A stretch of DNA of 64,000 nucleotides from Puniceicoccaceae bacterium (GCA_002729725.1 PBYS01000061.1:23138-87137), one strand, 5' to 3'; positions 36,807-45,491 are shown, counted from the stretch's first letter. Notes: generated by a model not told the origin, from the sequence alone. Translations and numbers: made by a program.

Positions 36807-37664
36807 ATGTCGCCCTACCACCCTCGACTACTAAGCTATCCCGCCGCAATGCCAGCAGCTCCAAATATTCCACTCGGATTACGCTCTGTCGGTCGGGATG
36901 AATTGCTTAAAGGCGTCTCTATAGTTTCGTGCCATAAGAACTTCACCCAGCTATTCTGGAGTGTTGCCGGAGAAGGCAGTTTCCTTCGAGAAGGTCGCTG
37001 GTATGAACAAACACCTGGCTCTATATTTTGCTATGAGCCTGACAGTATTCATGAGCTCATAGTTAAATCAGACAAATGGTGTTACTATTGGATCAGCTTT
37101 GACCACAAACATGCGCTAAACTGGTTACGAGACTTTGATTTCACTCGAATGGATACCGTGGATCGCTTCGTTTGCATTGTCTATCTATACGCAAGCGGAG
37201 CAGGCCCCGAACCCTACACTGAAGACATCACAGAGTGGAATAGGCTCAGGCAGATCCCCTATATGGCGACTTACTTTGACCATATGAACTTATTGCACAT
37301 CAGCTATGCAGCGTTTAATAACAAGATCGACGCTGGAAAAGACTCCGCTTACATACGTGCTCGACGTTATCCACGTTCATTATTCGGCGGTCAGTTCGAC
37401 CGCATGGAGCTGGAACCAGATTATACCGCAATAGATTTATTTGAGCCCGGCATGGAGCACCACATGACCATCATTAAACGCGGAGAGGAAATGTATATGA
37501 ATGTTAGTAATATAAATGAAGAACGCCTCTATTACTGGGATTTAAGTCAAGTCCCAGGTCTACAGAAAGGACGTATTGGCCTACGTCACATGTGGCAACG
37601 CGCTGGTCTCTACAAAAACATTACAGTAAGCCAATTGGAAAATAGGAAGTCGGAAAGCTGCTAG
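36807..37664 (+). pseudogene. in-frame chimera: AraC-type cupin sensor joined to DUF1961-like domain
   Basis: 285 residues that join two unrelated families. Residues ~15-117 look like the N-terminal sugar-binding cupin of an AraC regulator (SVGRDELLKGVSIVSCHKNF, EQTPGSIFCYEPDSIHELIV, WCYYWISFD). There is no DNA-binding domain. From ~125 the sequence becomes a DUF1961-like concanavalin domain (VYLYASGAGPEPYTEDITEW, MNLLHISYAAFN, GRIGLRHMWQRAGLYKNITV). The latter is normally a protein of its own in glycan-degradation loci. The junction lies near DTVDRF/VCIVYLYASG. I read it as the product of a deletion between two neighbouring genes that happened to keep frame. Whether it is expressed is unknown. 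Confidence 0.65.
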
Positions 37665-37803
37665 GGGCACTAGAAAGACGCAACGGCATTAAGAATAACT
37701 TAATTGTATTTTTCTCAGACCACGGAGATTCTATGACGGCCGGTGGATGGCAACTAAGCATACTAGCTTTTACGAAGAAGCGATGCAGAGATCAAGATAC
37801 TGA
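37655..37803 (+). pseudogene. sulfatase fragment
   Basis: A start-less frame reads KLLGALERRNGIKNNLIVFF and then SDHGDSMT, the metal-site block of type I sulfatases (usually FFSDHGDMLG). One frame further it continues as ATKHTSFYEEAMQ, the block that follows in the family. So a short internal piece of a sulfatase is present with a frameshift near 37741. It overlaps the end of the chimera upstream and of the AraC gene on the other strand. Confidence 0.65.
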
Positions 37804-38490
37804 TCGCAAACTACCTGGCGCACATCCATAAGATTGTCTAAAGGCACGCGAAAACGACGAAAAGCTCTCGTAACCACATTCCAAGGCAATCTCGCCAACT
37901 TTGAGATGCGAAGTCGTCAGTAAATGCCGCGCACGATGCATCCGCATACGTTGCAGTAATTTCAAGGGCGTGATTTTAAGATGTCGCGCCACAGTCCGCT
38001 CTAGAGTCGAAAGCGACATGTTCGCCTTTCGCGCCATGGCCTCTACCGTCACCCCAGCAGTCAAATGCTCACGCGCATAGCTGACGATTAAAGATAAATC
38101 TGCATATTCCGCAGGCAGATCCCCGAGCGCCACCATTGGCTGGCTCATACCATAAGTGCCCGCCACCTCTCCACTCACGTCTACATAAGGAAATTTGCTG
38201 GTCGCATGCCAGACGACTTCGCCATCAGCACTCATCACCAACTCTGGCTTATTGATGATCGCTTGCTGCGTCTTGAGCACAGCAACATCATCCTCCATAT
38301 AAACATCGGCGAGCTCGTTAAAGAACCAGTCACTGTCTTTCGTGCCTAGAATAGCCGCGCGCGATGCCTGCGCCTGCTCGGCCAAGTTTCGATTCACCCA
38401 CACAAAGCAGCCCGCACGGTCTTTCACCCAGAAAGACACATGATCTATTAAATCCCAAAGTCTGCGGTCGGCAAATGCAGTTAAATCCAT
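37792..38490 (-). CDS. PAS-AraC transcriptional regulator
   Basis: 232 residues from the ATG at 38490. Residues ~10-115 form a PAS-like domain ([35 protein letters not shown]). The C-terminal ~105 residues are an AraC domain with two helix-turn-helix units ([20 protein letters not shown] and [20 protein letters not shown]). This PAS-AraC combination is common in Verrucomicrobiota and Planctomycetota. It is divergent from the isomerase/oxidoreductase pair, and only 75 bases separate the starts, so it probably controls them. The ligand is unknown. Confidence 0.82.
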   Translation of the reverse strand: MDLTAFADRRLWDLIDHVSFWVKDRAGCFVWVNRNLAEQAQASRAAILGTKDSDWFFNELADVYMEDDVAVLKTQQAIINKPELVMSADGEVVWHATSKFPYVDVSGEVAGTYGMSQPMVALGDLPAEYADLSLIVSYAREHLTAGVTVEAMARKANMSLSTLERTVARHLKITPLKLLQRMRMHRARHLLTTSHLKVGEIALECGYESFSSFSRAFRQSYGCAPGSLRSVS

Positions 38491-38530
38491 ATCGTGACGA
38501 ATACTGCACAATTATGGATGACTGAGAGCA

Positions 38531-38558
38531 TTGTCAATTCCAGCATTTCAGCTATAAT
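38531..38558 (+). promoter_or_regulatory. strong promoter giving a leaderless mRNA
   Basis: TTGTCA (38531-38536), 16 bases, TATAAT (38553-38558). The ATG of the isomerase is at 38566, eight bases from the end of the -10, which is where transcription should begin. No Shine-Dalgarno sequence can fit, so the message would start at or within a base or two of the ATG. Confidence 0.65.
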
Positions 38559-38565
38559 ACCACCT

Positions 38566-39600
38566 ATGAGTCGAAAAGTTACCCTCTTTACCGGCCAGTG
38601 GGCAGACCTGCCGCTGGATGATCTACTTCCCCTCGTCAAAAAAATGGGCTACGATGGTGTGGAACTCGCCTGCTGGGGCGATCATTTTGAAGTCGCACGC
38701 GCCCTGAAAGAAGACGGCTACATCGCCTCGATCTGGGAGAAGCTACAAGCCAACGGCCTGAGCTGCTACGCCCTCTCCAATCACTTGGTGGGCCAAGCGG
38801 TCTGCGATCGTATCGACGAGCGCCACCAGGCGATTCTCTCGCCAGAGATCTGGGGCGACGGCGATCCAGAGGGCGTGCGCCAACGTGCGGCCGAAGAAAT
38901 GAAAGCCACTGCACGCGCTGCGCGTAAGTTCTTTGACGCTCGCCCGGACGAATCCGTGATCGCCCCGGTCGTGAATGGCTTCACGGGCTCCTCCATCTGG
39001 CACGCGCTGTATGCCTTCCCCCCCACCTCGCAGGCGTATTTAGAAAAAGGATACCAAGACTTCGCCGAGCGCTGGATTCCGATCCTGGACGTTTTCGAAG
39101 AGGTCGACGTCAATTTCGCACTCGAAGTGCACCCCACCGAAATCGCCTTTGACATCGCCTCCTCCGAACGCGCACTGGCCGCGGTCAATGGGCACCAGCG
39201 CTTTGGTTTCAACTACGACCCCAGCCACCTCGGCTATCAGGGCGTGGATTACGTAAAATTCATTCGTCAATTTGCCGACCGCATCTACCACGCGCACATG
39301 AAGGACGCCTGGTGGGGCCACGGCGATGGCACAGTTGGCGTCTTCGGTGGCCACACCGATTTCACCGATGCACGTCGCCACTGGGACTTCCGTTCGCTCG
39401 GTCACGGTGACATTCAGTTTGAAGAGATCATCGTTGCGCTCAACGATATCGGCTACGCCGGCCCGCTCTCGGTAGAATGGGAAGACGGCCGCATGGATCG
39501 CATCCATGGCGGCACCGAAGCCGCTGCCTTCGTCAAGAAGCTCGACTTCAAGCCCAATGCCATCGCCTTCGACGCCGCCTTTGACAAAAAGAATCAGTGA
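38566..39600 (+). CDS. sugar phosphate isomerase/epimerase family protein
   Basis: 344 residues from the ATG at 38566 ([20 protein letters not shown]); a longer reading from 38494 would run through the promoter. A xylose-isomerase-like TIM barrel (AP endonuclease 2 superfamily). Metal-binding positions are expected in [13 protein letters not shown] (Glu), [20 protein letters not shown] (Asp and His), [11 protein letters not shown] (His) and [11 protein letters not shown] (Glu). Members isomerise or epimerise sugars, inositols or keto sugars. Next to a Gfo/Idh/MocA oxidoreductase it probably acts in oxidation and reshuffling of an unusual sugar or cyclitol. Substrate not known. Confidence 0.85.
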   Translation: MSRKVTLFTGQWADLPLDDLLPLVKKMGYDGVELACWGDHFEVARALKEDGYIASIWEKLQANGLSCYALSNHLVGQAVCDRIDERHQAILSPEIWGDGDPEGVRQRAAEEMKATARAARKFFDARPDESVIAPVVNGFTGSSIWHALYAFPPTSQAYLEKGYQDFAERWIPILDVFEEVDVNFALEVHPTEIAFDIASSERALAAVNGHQRFGFNYDPSHLGYQGVDYVKFIRQFADRIYHAHMKDAWWGHGDGTVGVFGGHTDFTDARRHWDFRSLGHGDIQFEEIIVALNDIGYAGPLSVEWEDGRMDRIHGGTEAAAFVKKLDFKPNAIAFDAAFDKKNQ

Positions 39601-39609
39601 GCCCAGGGG

Positions 39610-39700
39610 CTCAGTTCAGCAGTTTTCGGTTAACCAGTGAGCAGTTAACTAGTTTTTAGTTCATCTAGCATCTCGCATCTCTAATCTCGTATCCCGCATC
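39610..39700 (+). repeat. period-7 repeat abutting a start codon
   Basis: 39663-39697 consists of five heptads of the form ATCTCGC (ATCTAGC, ATCTCGC, ATCTCTA, ATCTCGT, ATCCCGC), then ATC and the ATG at 39701. The 50 bases before carry a second, degenerate type (CAGTTTTC, GGTTAAC, CAGTGAG, CAGTTAA). Confidence 0.7.
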
Positions 39701-40864
39701 ATGAAATCAAATCGTAAAATTCGTATGGGCATGGTCGGTGGCGGCCAAGGTGCCTTCATTGGCGCCATTCACCGTATCGCAGCCGGCATTGATGGTCAAA
39801 TCGAACTCGTCTGCGGCGCCTTCAGCTCCGACGCCGAACGCGCACTCGCCTCGGGCAAAGAACTTTTCCTACCAGAGGCGCGTTGCTACAGCGACTTCGA
39901 AACAATGATGAGCACCGAGGCGCAACTGCCCGAGGGCGAGCGCATGGACTTCGTCGCCATCGTGACGCCCAACCACGTGCACTTCCCCGTGGCCAAAGCG
40001 GCCTTGGAAGCCGGCTTCCATGTGCTCTCCGACAAGCCAGCCACACTCAACTTGGCGGAAGCCCAAGAACTGGCCCAAATCGTAGCCCAAACAGGCCTCA
40101 AGTATGGGCTCACCCACAATTACACAGGCTACCCCATGGTCCAACAGGCCCGCGAAATGGTCCAGAGCGGTCAACTCGGAAAATTGCGTAAGGTGGTAGT
40201 CGAATACCCGCAAGGCTGGCTGGCCACTCCGATCGAGCAAGACGGTCAAAAGCAAGCCGCATGGCGCACCGACCCCAAACGCTCGGGCGCCGCAGGCTGT
40301 ATCGGTGACATCGGCACCCACGCCGAGAATCTGGCCGAGTTCATTACCGGCCTACAAATTAAAGAACTCGCCGCCGACCTCACCGCCTTTGTCGATGGAC
40401 GCCTATTGGACGACGACGGCAACATCTTACTCCGCTTCGAAGGGGGCGCCAAGGGCATCCTGCACGCCTCACAGATTTCAGCCGGCGAGGAAAACGCGCT
40501 CAACATCCGCATCTACGGTGAAACGGGCGGCCTGGAATGGCATCAAATGGAGCCGAACACCCTGCTAGTCAAACACCTGGATGCGCCCACCCAAATCTAT
40601 CGCACCGGTGGTGGCTATTTGGGCGAAAGCGCCACCGCTCACAGCCGCACCCCAGCGGGCCATCCGGAAGGTTACCTCGAAGCATTCGCCAATATTTATC
40701 GCAACTTCGCTGCCGACATCGCCGCAGAGCTCTCTGGTGCTGCAGCTCCAGCCTACGCCAAAGAATACCCTAGCATCCAAGACGGCGTTCGCGGTATGGC
40801 CTTTATCGAGGCAGTCGTCCAGAGCTCTCAGAACAATGCAGCCTGGACTCCGTTGAACATCTAA
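39701..40864 (+). CDS. Gfo/Idh/MocA family oxidoreductase
   Basis: 387 residues. N-terminal Rossmann fold with MGMVGGGQGAFIGAIHR, then FVAIVTPNHVHFPVAKAALE and the conserved DKPA motif (VLSDKPATLNLAEAQEL). The C-terminal alpha/beta domain has the catalytic block GCIGDIGTHAENLAEFITGL with the usual Asp/His pair (D-x3-H). It oxidises or reduces a sugar or inositol derivative with NAD(P). It follows the isomerase by 100 bases and is likely in the same catabolic operon. Confidence 0.9.
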   Translation: MKSNRKIRMGMVGGGQGAFIGAIHRIAAGIDGQIELVCGAFSSDAERALASGKELFLPEARCYSDFETMMSTEAQLPEGERMDFVAIVTPNHVHFPVAKAALEAGFHVLSDKPATLNLAEAQELAQIVAQTGLKYGLTHNYTGYPMVQQAREMVQSGQLGKLRKVVVEYPQGWLATPIEQDGQKQAAWRTDPKRSGAAGCIGDIGTHAENLAEFITGLQIKELAADLTAFVDGRLLDDDGNILLRFEGGAKGILHASQISAGEENALNIRIYGETGGLEWHQMEPNTLLVKHLDAPTQIYRTGGGYLGESATAHSRTPAGHPEGYLEAFANIYRNFAADIAAELSGAAAPAYAKEYPSIQDGVRGMAFIEAVVQSSQNNAAWTPLNI

Positions 40865-40985
40865 ACTGCCAAATAACGAGGCATCGCAATCGATGGATGT
40901 CTGCCTCAATCCAGGCAGACATCCGATCTCCTCGAGTCTGACGGCGCTGGCTTGACAAGCCAGACCTGCTCGCGAATCTGAAGAC

Positions 40986-41468
40986 ATGCGCTTTCTCATT
41001 ACCGCTCTTCTTTGCAGCCTCTTCGCAGGCTGTGCCTCCACGCCCCGCCAGCCAATCACCTCTGTCAGCATCGAGGAGATCAAGCCCCGCTACATAGAAA
41101 CGGAGTCGTTTAAGCGTATCAGCGAATATATGTCGGGCAAAGAGAACCTCGGCGACCGCGTGGTTCTGCGCACACAGCCCCAAGAGCGTGCCGGCTACTA
41201 TTTCACCTTAATTCTAGACACTGATGTGCGCCGTCTGCCTGCAGGCACCGTCGTTGTGGGCGAGTTCTACACCAAGAAATCGGTAGAAAAACAAACGCAC
41301 GAATTCACATTGCCCAACAAACGTCCCAGCACCAAAGAGATCTTTGTCGGCCTGACGGGTGCAGATTGGCCCGAAGACAGTGGCGTGCCAGCCGCGTGGA
41401 AGTTCAGCTTGAAAGATGCCAACGGTCAACTGCTCGGAGCGAAACAAAGTTACCTCTGGAGCCTGTAA
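40986..41468 (+). CDS. predicted lipoprotein of unknown function
   Basis: 160 residues. The N-terminus MRFLITALLCSLFAGCASTP has a lipobox (LFAGC), so the mature protein would be lipid-anchored at the cysteine. The rest is one small soluble domain, predicted beta-rich (VVVGEFYTKKSVEKQTHEFT, WKFSLKDANGQLLGAKQSYL), perhaps immunoglobulin-like. No family recognised. It stands alone, convergent with the metallophosphoesterase, and ends 11 bases from that gene's stop. Confidence 0.7.
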   Translation: MRFLITALLCSLFAGCASTPRQPITSVSIEEIKPRYIETESFKRISEYMSGKENLGDRVVLRTQPQERAGYYFTLILDTDVRRLPAGTVVVGEFYTKKSVEKQTHEFTLPNKRPSTKEIFVGLTGADWPEDSGVPAAWKFSLKDANGQLLGAKQSYLWSL

Positions 41469-41479
41469 CTGAACGAGCT

Positions 41480-42601
41480 TCAACGAATTGAGCGCATCGG
41501 CACCAATTCGATCAGCGTCATTTCGGTCGGGCAATTAAAGCGTATCGGCGGCAGACTATGTCGACGGTTCGAACCTGCCCCCGCAGAGACATTTAAATAC
41601 GGAATGCCCACTCGGCGGAAGCCTTGCGCCCACTCCTTGGGCACTTCGCTATCGATCACCAGAGGTCCATAAAAGGGCAGCTTCACCTGCCCCCCGTGCG
41701 TATGCCCTGCCAGGCACAAGTCAATCGGTGCTTCAGCCACCGAGAGCGCATAGTCCGGCGCATGCCCAAACAATATCCGAAAATCATTAGGGTCCGACTT
41801 TTCGAGCCATTGCTCCACCGAGCGCATCGCCCACTCGCCCGACTTAGACTGATACAGGCTCAAACCATGCAAATTAATTACCCCCGAGCCGACCCCAATT
41901 CGCTGCTCACGTGAAGAAAGCATAACCAAAGGCTTCAAGGCCTCCGGCTGATAGCGATACAGCTCACGCTCAGTATCGCCAAACACCCCATAAGTGCCCA
42001 AGCGTGGATTCACTCGTTTAATTAAAGCATGTAACTTCGGCCACTCGCTCTCGAAGGTTGCAGGCGGCACCACTTGCAAAAAGTCCCCCGTGTTAATTAT
42101 TAAATCCGGCTGCAAAGACTCAATGCGGTCAAAAATGACCTTCTGATACTCCCCGATCGAGCCAGCTTGAATGTCAGCAATGTGCAGAATACGCACAGTT
42201 TGATCTAATTTCGGAGTTTCCAATCGCACCTGCCGCACCACCAAGCGCTCTGGCTCTACATAAGTAACGTAGTAACGCAAACCGAAGAGATCCAATGCCA
42301 GGAAAGCATATAGCGCCCCCACCCAAATCAAAGCGCGCCGCACACTCACCCAAGTGACCGCCAGGCCCATGCTCAGACCAGCCACCACCAATAAGATCAC
42401 AGGCAACTCAAACAAATTAAAATCATAGGCCTGATGGATAATAGTAAAATTCGGCCCTAACATGCCCTCTTCAATGAAAAGATAATTACGCCAGACCACA
42501 TAGAGTATGATGCCAAAGCCCAGCAAGGCGGCCCATTTCCATACAGGTCCACTGCGCGAGCGAGTCGCCATATCCGTCATACCAAGTTCCAGATCTGTCA
42601 T
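41480..42601 (-). CDS. membrane metallophosphoesterase
   Basis: 373 residues from the ATG at 42601, which overlaps the stop of the gene before it (ATGA). Three hydrophobic segments occupy the first ~130 residues. The calcineurin-like domain follows, with RILHIADIQAGS (D-x-H replaced by D-x-Q), LIINTGDF, GVFGDTE (the usual GNHD is degenerate), FRILFGHAPD and CLAGHTHGGQVKLPFYG. The arrangement is that of YkoQ/YaeI-like phosphoesterases acting on lipids or phosphodiesters at the membrane. The altered first and third motifs make the activity uncertain. Confidence 0.85.
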   Translation of the reverse strand: MTDLELGMTDMATRSRSGPVWKWAALLGFGIILYVVWRNYLFIEEGMLGPNFTIIHQAYDFNLFELPVILLVVAGLSMGLAVTWVSVRRALIWVGALYAFLALDLFGLRYYVTYVEPERLVVRQVRLETPKLDQTVRILHIADIQAGSIGEYQKVIFDRIESLQPDLIINTGDFLQVVPPATFESEWPKLHALIKRVNPRLGTYGVFGDTERELYRYQPEALKPLVMLSSREQRIGVGSGVINLHGLSLYQSKSGEWAMRSVEQWLEKSDPNDFRILFGHAPDYALSVAEAPIDLCLAGHTHGGQVKLPFYGPLVIDSEVPKEWAQGFRRVGIPYLNVSAGAGSNRRHSLPPIRFNCPTEMTLIELVPMRSIR

Positions 42602-43056
42602 AGCGCGACTTGCCTCCGAATCATTAACCGCATGCCGAAGGGTATCAACGCCAGCGCGCCCAAGAACCAGCATAGCGTCAACTCCACTGGCGCACGAAAA
42701 CCACCACGCATTGCTTTTTGATAAATCATGAGCCCCATAAACAAATTAATAATCTGCAGATTACAAAAGAGCACCAGAAACGCAATCGGATGCTGCGCAA
42801 AGCTGCGTGCAGCATCGTAACTTGCCGCCGTCACAGGCTCTGGCAACAGAGCCGCTTGATAGGATTTCCATAACAAGAGCACCAGCACCCAACTATATAC
42901 AGGTACCACAATCCAGGGCTGCGCCAGTTGCTGCAGGTAACGAGCATTCGGAAAAAAGATCATAGCCAGCCAACATGGTGCGGTCATTAATGTGATGCCT
43001 AAAAAGGCCACATTTAAATCCCGTGCGCCAAATAACTCAATTAACCAAATAGGCAT
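42598..43056 (-). CDS. small membrane protein, possibly ABA4-like (DUF4281)
   Basis: 152 residues with four hydrophobic segments (~15-35, 47-65, 92-112, 122-143). The pattern, a tryptophan in helix 1 (APCWLAMIFFP), a long middle loop, then NLQIINLFMGLMIYQKAM and a Gly/Pro-rich last helix, recalls the ABA4-like family. That assignment is tentative. It overlaps the 3' end of purC by 16 bases and the start of the phosphoesterase by 4, so the three are likely one transcript. Confidence 0.65.
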   Translation of the reverse strand: MPIWLIELFGARDLNVAFLGITLMTAPCWLAMIFFPNARYLQQLAQPWIVVPVYSWVLVLLLWKSYQAALLPEPVTAASYDAARSFAQHPIAFLVLFCNLQIINLFMGLMIYQKAMRGGFRAPVELTLCWFLGALALIPFGMRLMIRRQVAL

Positions 43057-43955
43057 ATCTTAGTATACGCCTCAATATAGCGATCTAAGGTCCCCGCAAG
43101 CACTTCGGCTGGCAAAGCCGGCGGTGGAGGAGTCTTATCCCATTCCAGCGACTCTAAATAATCGCGCACAAACTGTTTATCATAGGAAGGCTGCGGCCCA
43201 CCCGGTGCAAAACTCTCCCTCGGCCAATAACGCGACGAGTCAGGGGTCAAAATTTCGTCGATTAAGTAAAGCTCTCCCTGCGCGTCCGTCCCGAACTCAA
43301 ACTTCGTATCCGCCAAAATAATATCCGCCGCTTCAGCACGCTCCACTCCCATATTATAGAGCTCAATGCTCAAGTCATGCACGCGCTGAAAAAGCTCCTC
43401 TCCGATCAGCTTGGCAGCATCCACACAATCGATCGGCATATCATGTCCACTCGCCACCTTCGTCGTCGGAGTAAACACCGGCTGCGGCAGTGAGCTACTC
43501 TCCTGCAAATCACCCGGCAAAGTATATTCAAAGAGCTGCCCCGACTCCTGATACGCCTTCCATCCCGAGCCCGACAAATAACCGCGCACCACAGCTTCGA
43601 TCGGCAAGGGCGTCAGCTTCTTAACAATCATGCTACGATATTGCAGCTCCGGATACGTCTTTCCCAATTCGGCGATGCGAGCAGCATGATCGTCCACCAA
43701 ATGGTGCTGCGTGACGGCGCCCGCCTGCTCAAACCAGTAAAGGCTAATTTGCGTCAGCAAGATCCCCTTGCCCGCCATGCCCTCATTCATCACCACGTCG
43801 AAGGCCGACACCCGGTCCGTCGCCACCATTAAGAGCGCGTCCCCCATGTCGAAAACTTCACGCACTTTACCAGCAGCCACCAAAGGATAGGGCAAGCCCT
43901 CCACCTTTAGCAGAGCATTCTCGGGCATAGGAAACGGTAAATCAGTAATAGCCAT
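43041..43955 (-). CDS. purC: phosphoribosylaminoimidazole-succinocarboxamide synthase
   Basis: 304 residues. SAICAR synthase of purine biosynthesis: joins CAIR and aspartate using ATP. Motifs: GKVREVFDMGDALLMVATDR (ATP site), VSAFDVVMNEGMAGKGILLT, IEAVVRGYLSGSGWKAYQES, PVFTPTTKVASGHDMPI, LADTKFEFG and LIDEILTPDSSRYWP. The length matches the long, yeast- and plant-like bacterial form. First gene of a run with the small membrane protein and the phosphoesterase, which have no evident link with purines. Confidence 0.96.
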   Translation of the reverse strand: MAITDLPFPMPENALLKVEGLPYPLVAAGKVREVFDMGDALLMVATDRVSAFDVVMNEGMAGKGILLTQISLYWFEQAGAVTQHHLVDDHAARIAELGKTYPELQYRSMIVKKLTPLPIEAVVRGYLSGSGWKAYQESGQLFEYTLPGDLQESSSLPQPVFTPTTKVASGHDMPIDCVDAAKLIGEELFQRVHDLSIELYNMGVERAEAADIILADTKFEFGTDAQGELYLIDEILTPDSSRYWPRESFAPGGPQPSYDKQFVRDYLESLEWDKTPPPPALPAEVLAGTLDRYIEAYTKICLFG

Positions 43956-44084
43956 AGAGATTAGATGAGTGCCGAAAGCCTCGCGCGCAAACGGATTTTA
44001 AAGGCAAAATCATAAAAATCGCTTTTTATTGAAAAAAGGCTTGCAGAGAACAGATCGAAACCTAGCTTCCGTGACTTCTCCTCC

Positions 44085-44162
44085 CTCCCGTTCGTCTAGC
44101 CCGGTCTAGGACACCTGGTTTTCATCCAGGCAACAGGGGTTCGAATCCCCTACGGGAGGCCA
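44085..44162 (+). tRNA. tRNA-Glu (anticodon TTC), copy 1
   Basis: 78 bases with encoded CCA. Acceptor CTCCCGT pairs with ACGGGAG. Anticodon stem CCTGG/CCAGG around TTTTCAT gives TTC. T arm AGGGG-TTCGAAT-CCCCT. A hairpin terminator follows nine bases later. Confidence 0.95.
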
Positions 44163-44170
44163 TTTTTTAA

Positions 44171-44201
44171 AGCCCTTCGGTTAATTACCGAGGGGCTTTT
44201 T
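44171..44201 (+). terminator. terminator of tRNA-Glu copy 1
   Basis: Stem AGCCCTTCGG / CCGAGGGGCT (one wobble or mismatch) with loop TTAATTA, then five T. Confidence 0.8.
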
Positions 44202-44285
44202 AATGTCTACACCCCAATGTGAAAATAAGGAAAAAAAGAACTTGCAGAGACAGAATCGAAACATACCGTCCGTGCCTTCTCCTCC

Positions 44286-44363
44286 CTCCCGTTCGTCTAG
44301 CCCGGTCTAGGACACCTGGTTTTCATCCAGGCAACAGGGGTTCGAATCCCCTACGGGAGGCCA
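44286..44363 (+). tRNA. tRNA-Glu (anticodon TTC), copy 2
   Basis: Identical to copy 1 over all 78 bases, 201 bases further on. The upstream 60 bases are also similar (TTGCAGAGA..., CCTCCCTCCCG) but diverged, so the whole unit of tRNA plus terminator was duplicated and only the tRNA stayed constant. Confidence 0.95.
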
Positions 44364-44370
44364 TTTTTAA

Positions 44371-44402
44371 AGCCCTTCGGTTTAACTACCGCGGGGCTTT
44401 TT
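44371..44402 (+). terminator. terminator of tRNA-Glu copy 2
   Basis: Stem AGCCCTTCGG / CCGCGGGGCT (one mismatch) with loop TTTAACTA, then five T. Confidence 0.75.
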
Positions 44403-44549
44403 AATGCCTAAATACCAACACTAGGGGATGAAGAACCCAGGGGTTCGACGTAAGGAGCGAAGCGACTGGAGATGGGGCAACCGCCCTGACCGCAGCTCGA
44501 AGAGCGAAGGCGGAAGGTTGATCGCGCAGCGATGGCGCAACGCGACACC

Positions 44550-44568
44550 AATCCCCTACGGGAGGCCA
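44550..44568 (+). pseudogene. 3' fragment of a third tRNA-Glu
   Basis: The last 19 bases of tRNA-Glu including CCA, followed by the same 3' flank and terminator as copy 2. The 5' part is replaced by about 140 bases of unrelated GC-rich sequence (44404-44549). Confidence 0.8.
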
Positions 44569-44573
44569 TTTTT

Positions 44574-44606
44574 AAAGCCCTTCGGTTTAACTACCGGAGG
44601 GCTTTT
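44574..44606 (+). terminator. terminator after the tRNA-Glu fragment
   Basis: Stem AAGCCCTTCGGT / ACCGGAGGGCTT with a short TTAACT loop, then T-rich. Homologous to the two terminators upstream. It also separates the tRNA cluster from the convergent sulfotransferase gene. Confidence 0.75.
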
Positions 44607-44626
44607 TAATGTCTAAACACCAAAAA

Positions 44627-45151
44627 TCAGGCTCGATTCCTATAAAGCGAACGATTGACTGGCTTAGCTAAAGCGGCCGGATCGATGGGGGTGCCGAGAA
44701 ATTTAGCCAGTATCGGCGCAACGGTCTCAGGACAATCTAACAGATCGGCATGTTCTAAGTGTAAAACCGCGGAACCAGCCATCTCCTGTAGATGCGACAA
44801 AGCTCGCTTTTCCTGCTTCACAAATGTTTCGACCAACATCTTCTGGACCGGAGCAGCCATCTGAAACTCGGACTCGACTCGCTGACGCATGGTGCACTGC
44901 GAGGCCAAGATCTCCTCCCAGTTGCGATGCAGCATCAACACGCGATACGTCTCCGTCGCGGGCAATTGCAACAGTAACGGAGTCACAATTTTGACCACCT
45001 GCCCCCGTGCCCCAGCGAGCCAGCTATGGTCTGCAGCGATTCGCTTGACCGCGTCTAATTCAAAATAACCATTAGGATTCGAAACGTCCGCCTCGCGAGT
45101 TTCATCGCAAAAGAGCGGCAAGCCTGCGGCAGAGAGCATTTGCATAAGCAA
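44627..45151 (-). CDS. sulfotransferase family protein, start uncertain
   Basis: 174 residues from the first ATG, but that start leaves out the P-loop. In the same frame, between the stop at 45212-45214 and the ATG, the sequence reads SAPILVVSGFPRSGTSLL, the PAPS-binding 5'-phosphosulfate loop of sulfotransferases. No ATG, GTG or TTG precedes it in frame. A GTG at 45225 in another frame reads MDFSEPD and then stops; one base added near 45205 would link the two. So the gene is either frameshifted or uses a rare start. The rest (DVSNPNGYFELDAVKRIA, YRVLMLHRNWEEILASQ, VLHLEHADLLDCP) fits the family, including the 3'-phosphate-binding region. PAPS could come from cysCDN at 27-30 kb. Confidence 0.7.
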   Translation of the reverse strand: MLMQMLSAAGLPLFCDETREADVSNPNGYFELDAVKRIAADHSWLAGARGQVVKIVTPLLLQLPATETYRVLMLHRNWEEILASQCTMRQRVESEFQMAAPVQKMLVETFVKQEKRALSHLQEMAGSAVLHLEHADLLDCPETVAPILAKFLGTPIDPAALAKPVNRSLYRNRA

Positions 45152-45491
45152 TGAAGTGCCAGACCGTGGAAAGCCAGAGACGACAAGGATGGGGGCTGAA
45201 TCTAATCCGGCTCACTGAAATCCACCCCCCAAAATGTGAATGCCTTGTAAATATGGGAACCGAAAGCTATCCAACTTGACAAAAAAGGCTGCGAAAAGCA
45301 CCTAGATAATTGTATCTGAGTTACATACGTCGCCCTAGATCAAACATGCATCCGATCCGCGGCGACCTAAACGCCCCTGAACTTCCAGTTCAAAGAGAAT
45401 TTCCTTAAACTTTAATATTTCCATCATCATGCCCCAGCTATTAGATGCCCCTTTGCCCGACACGAACCGCGTTTCCGAACTTAATATTGAA

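Noticed and set aside
44428..44616. 62-codon ORF between the tRNA-Glu copy 2 and the tRNA scrap
   Set aside because: It runs through GC-rich repeat words, the tRNA fragment and a terminator hairpin; no protein-like features.
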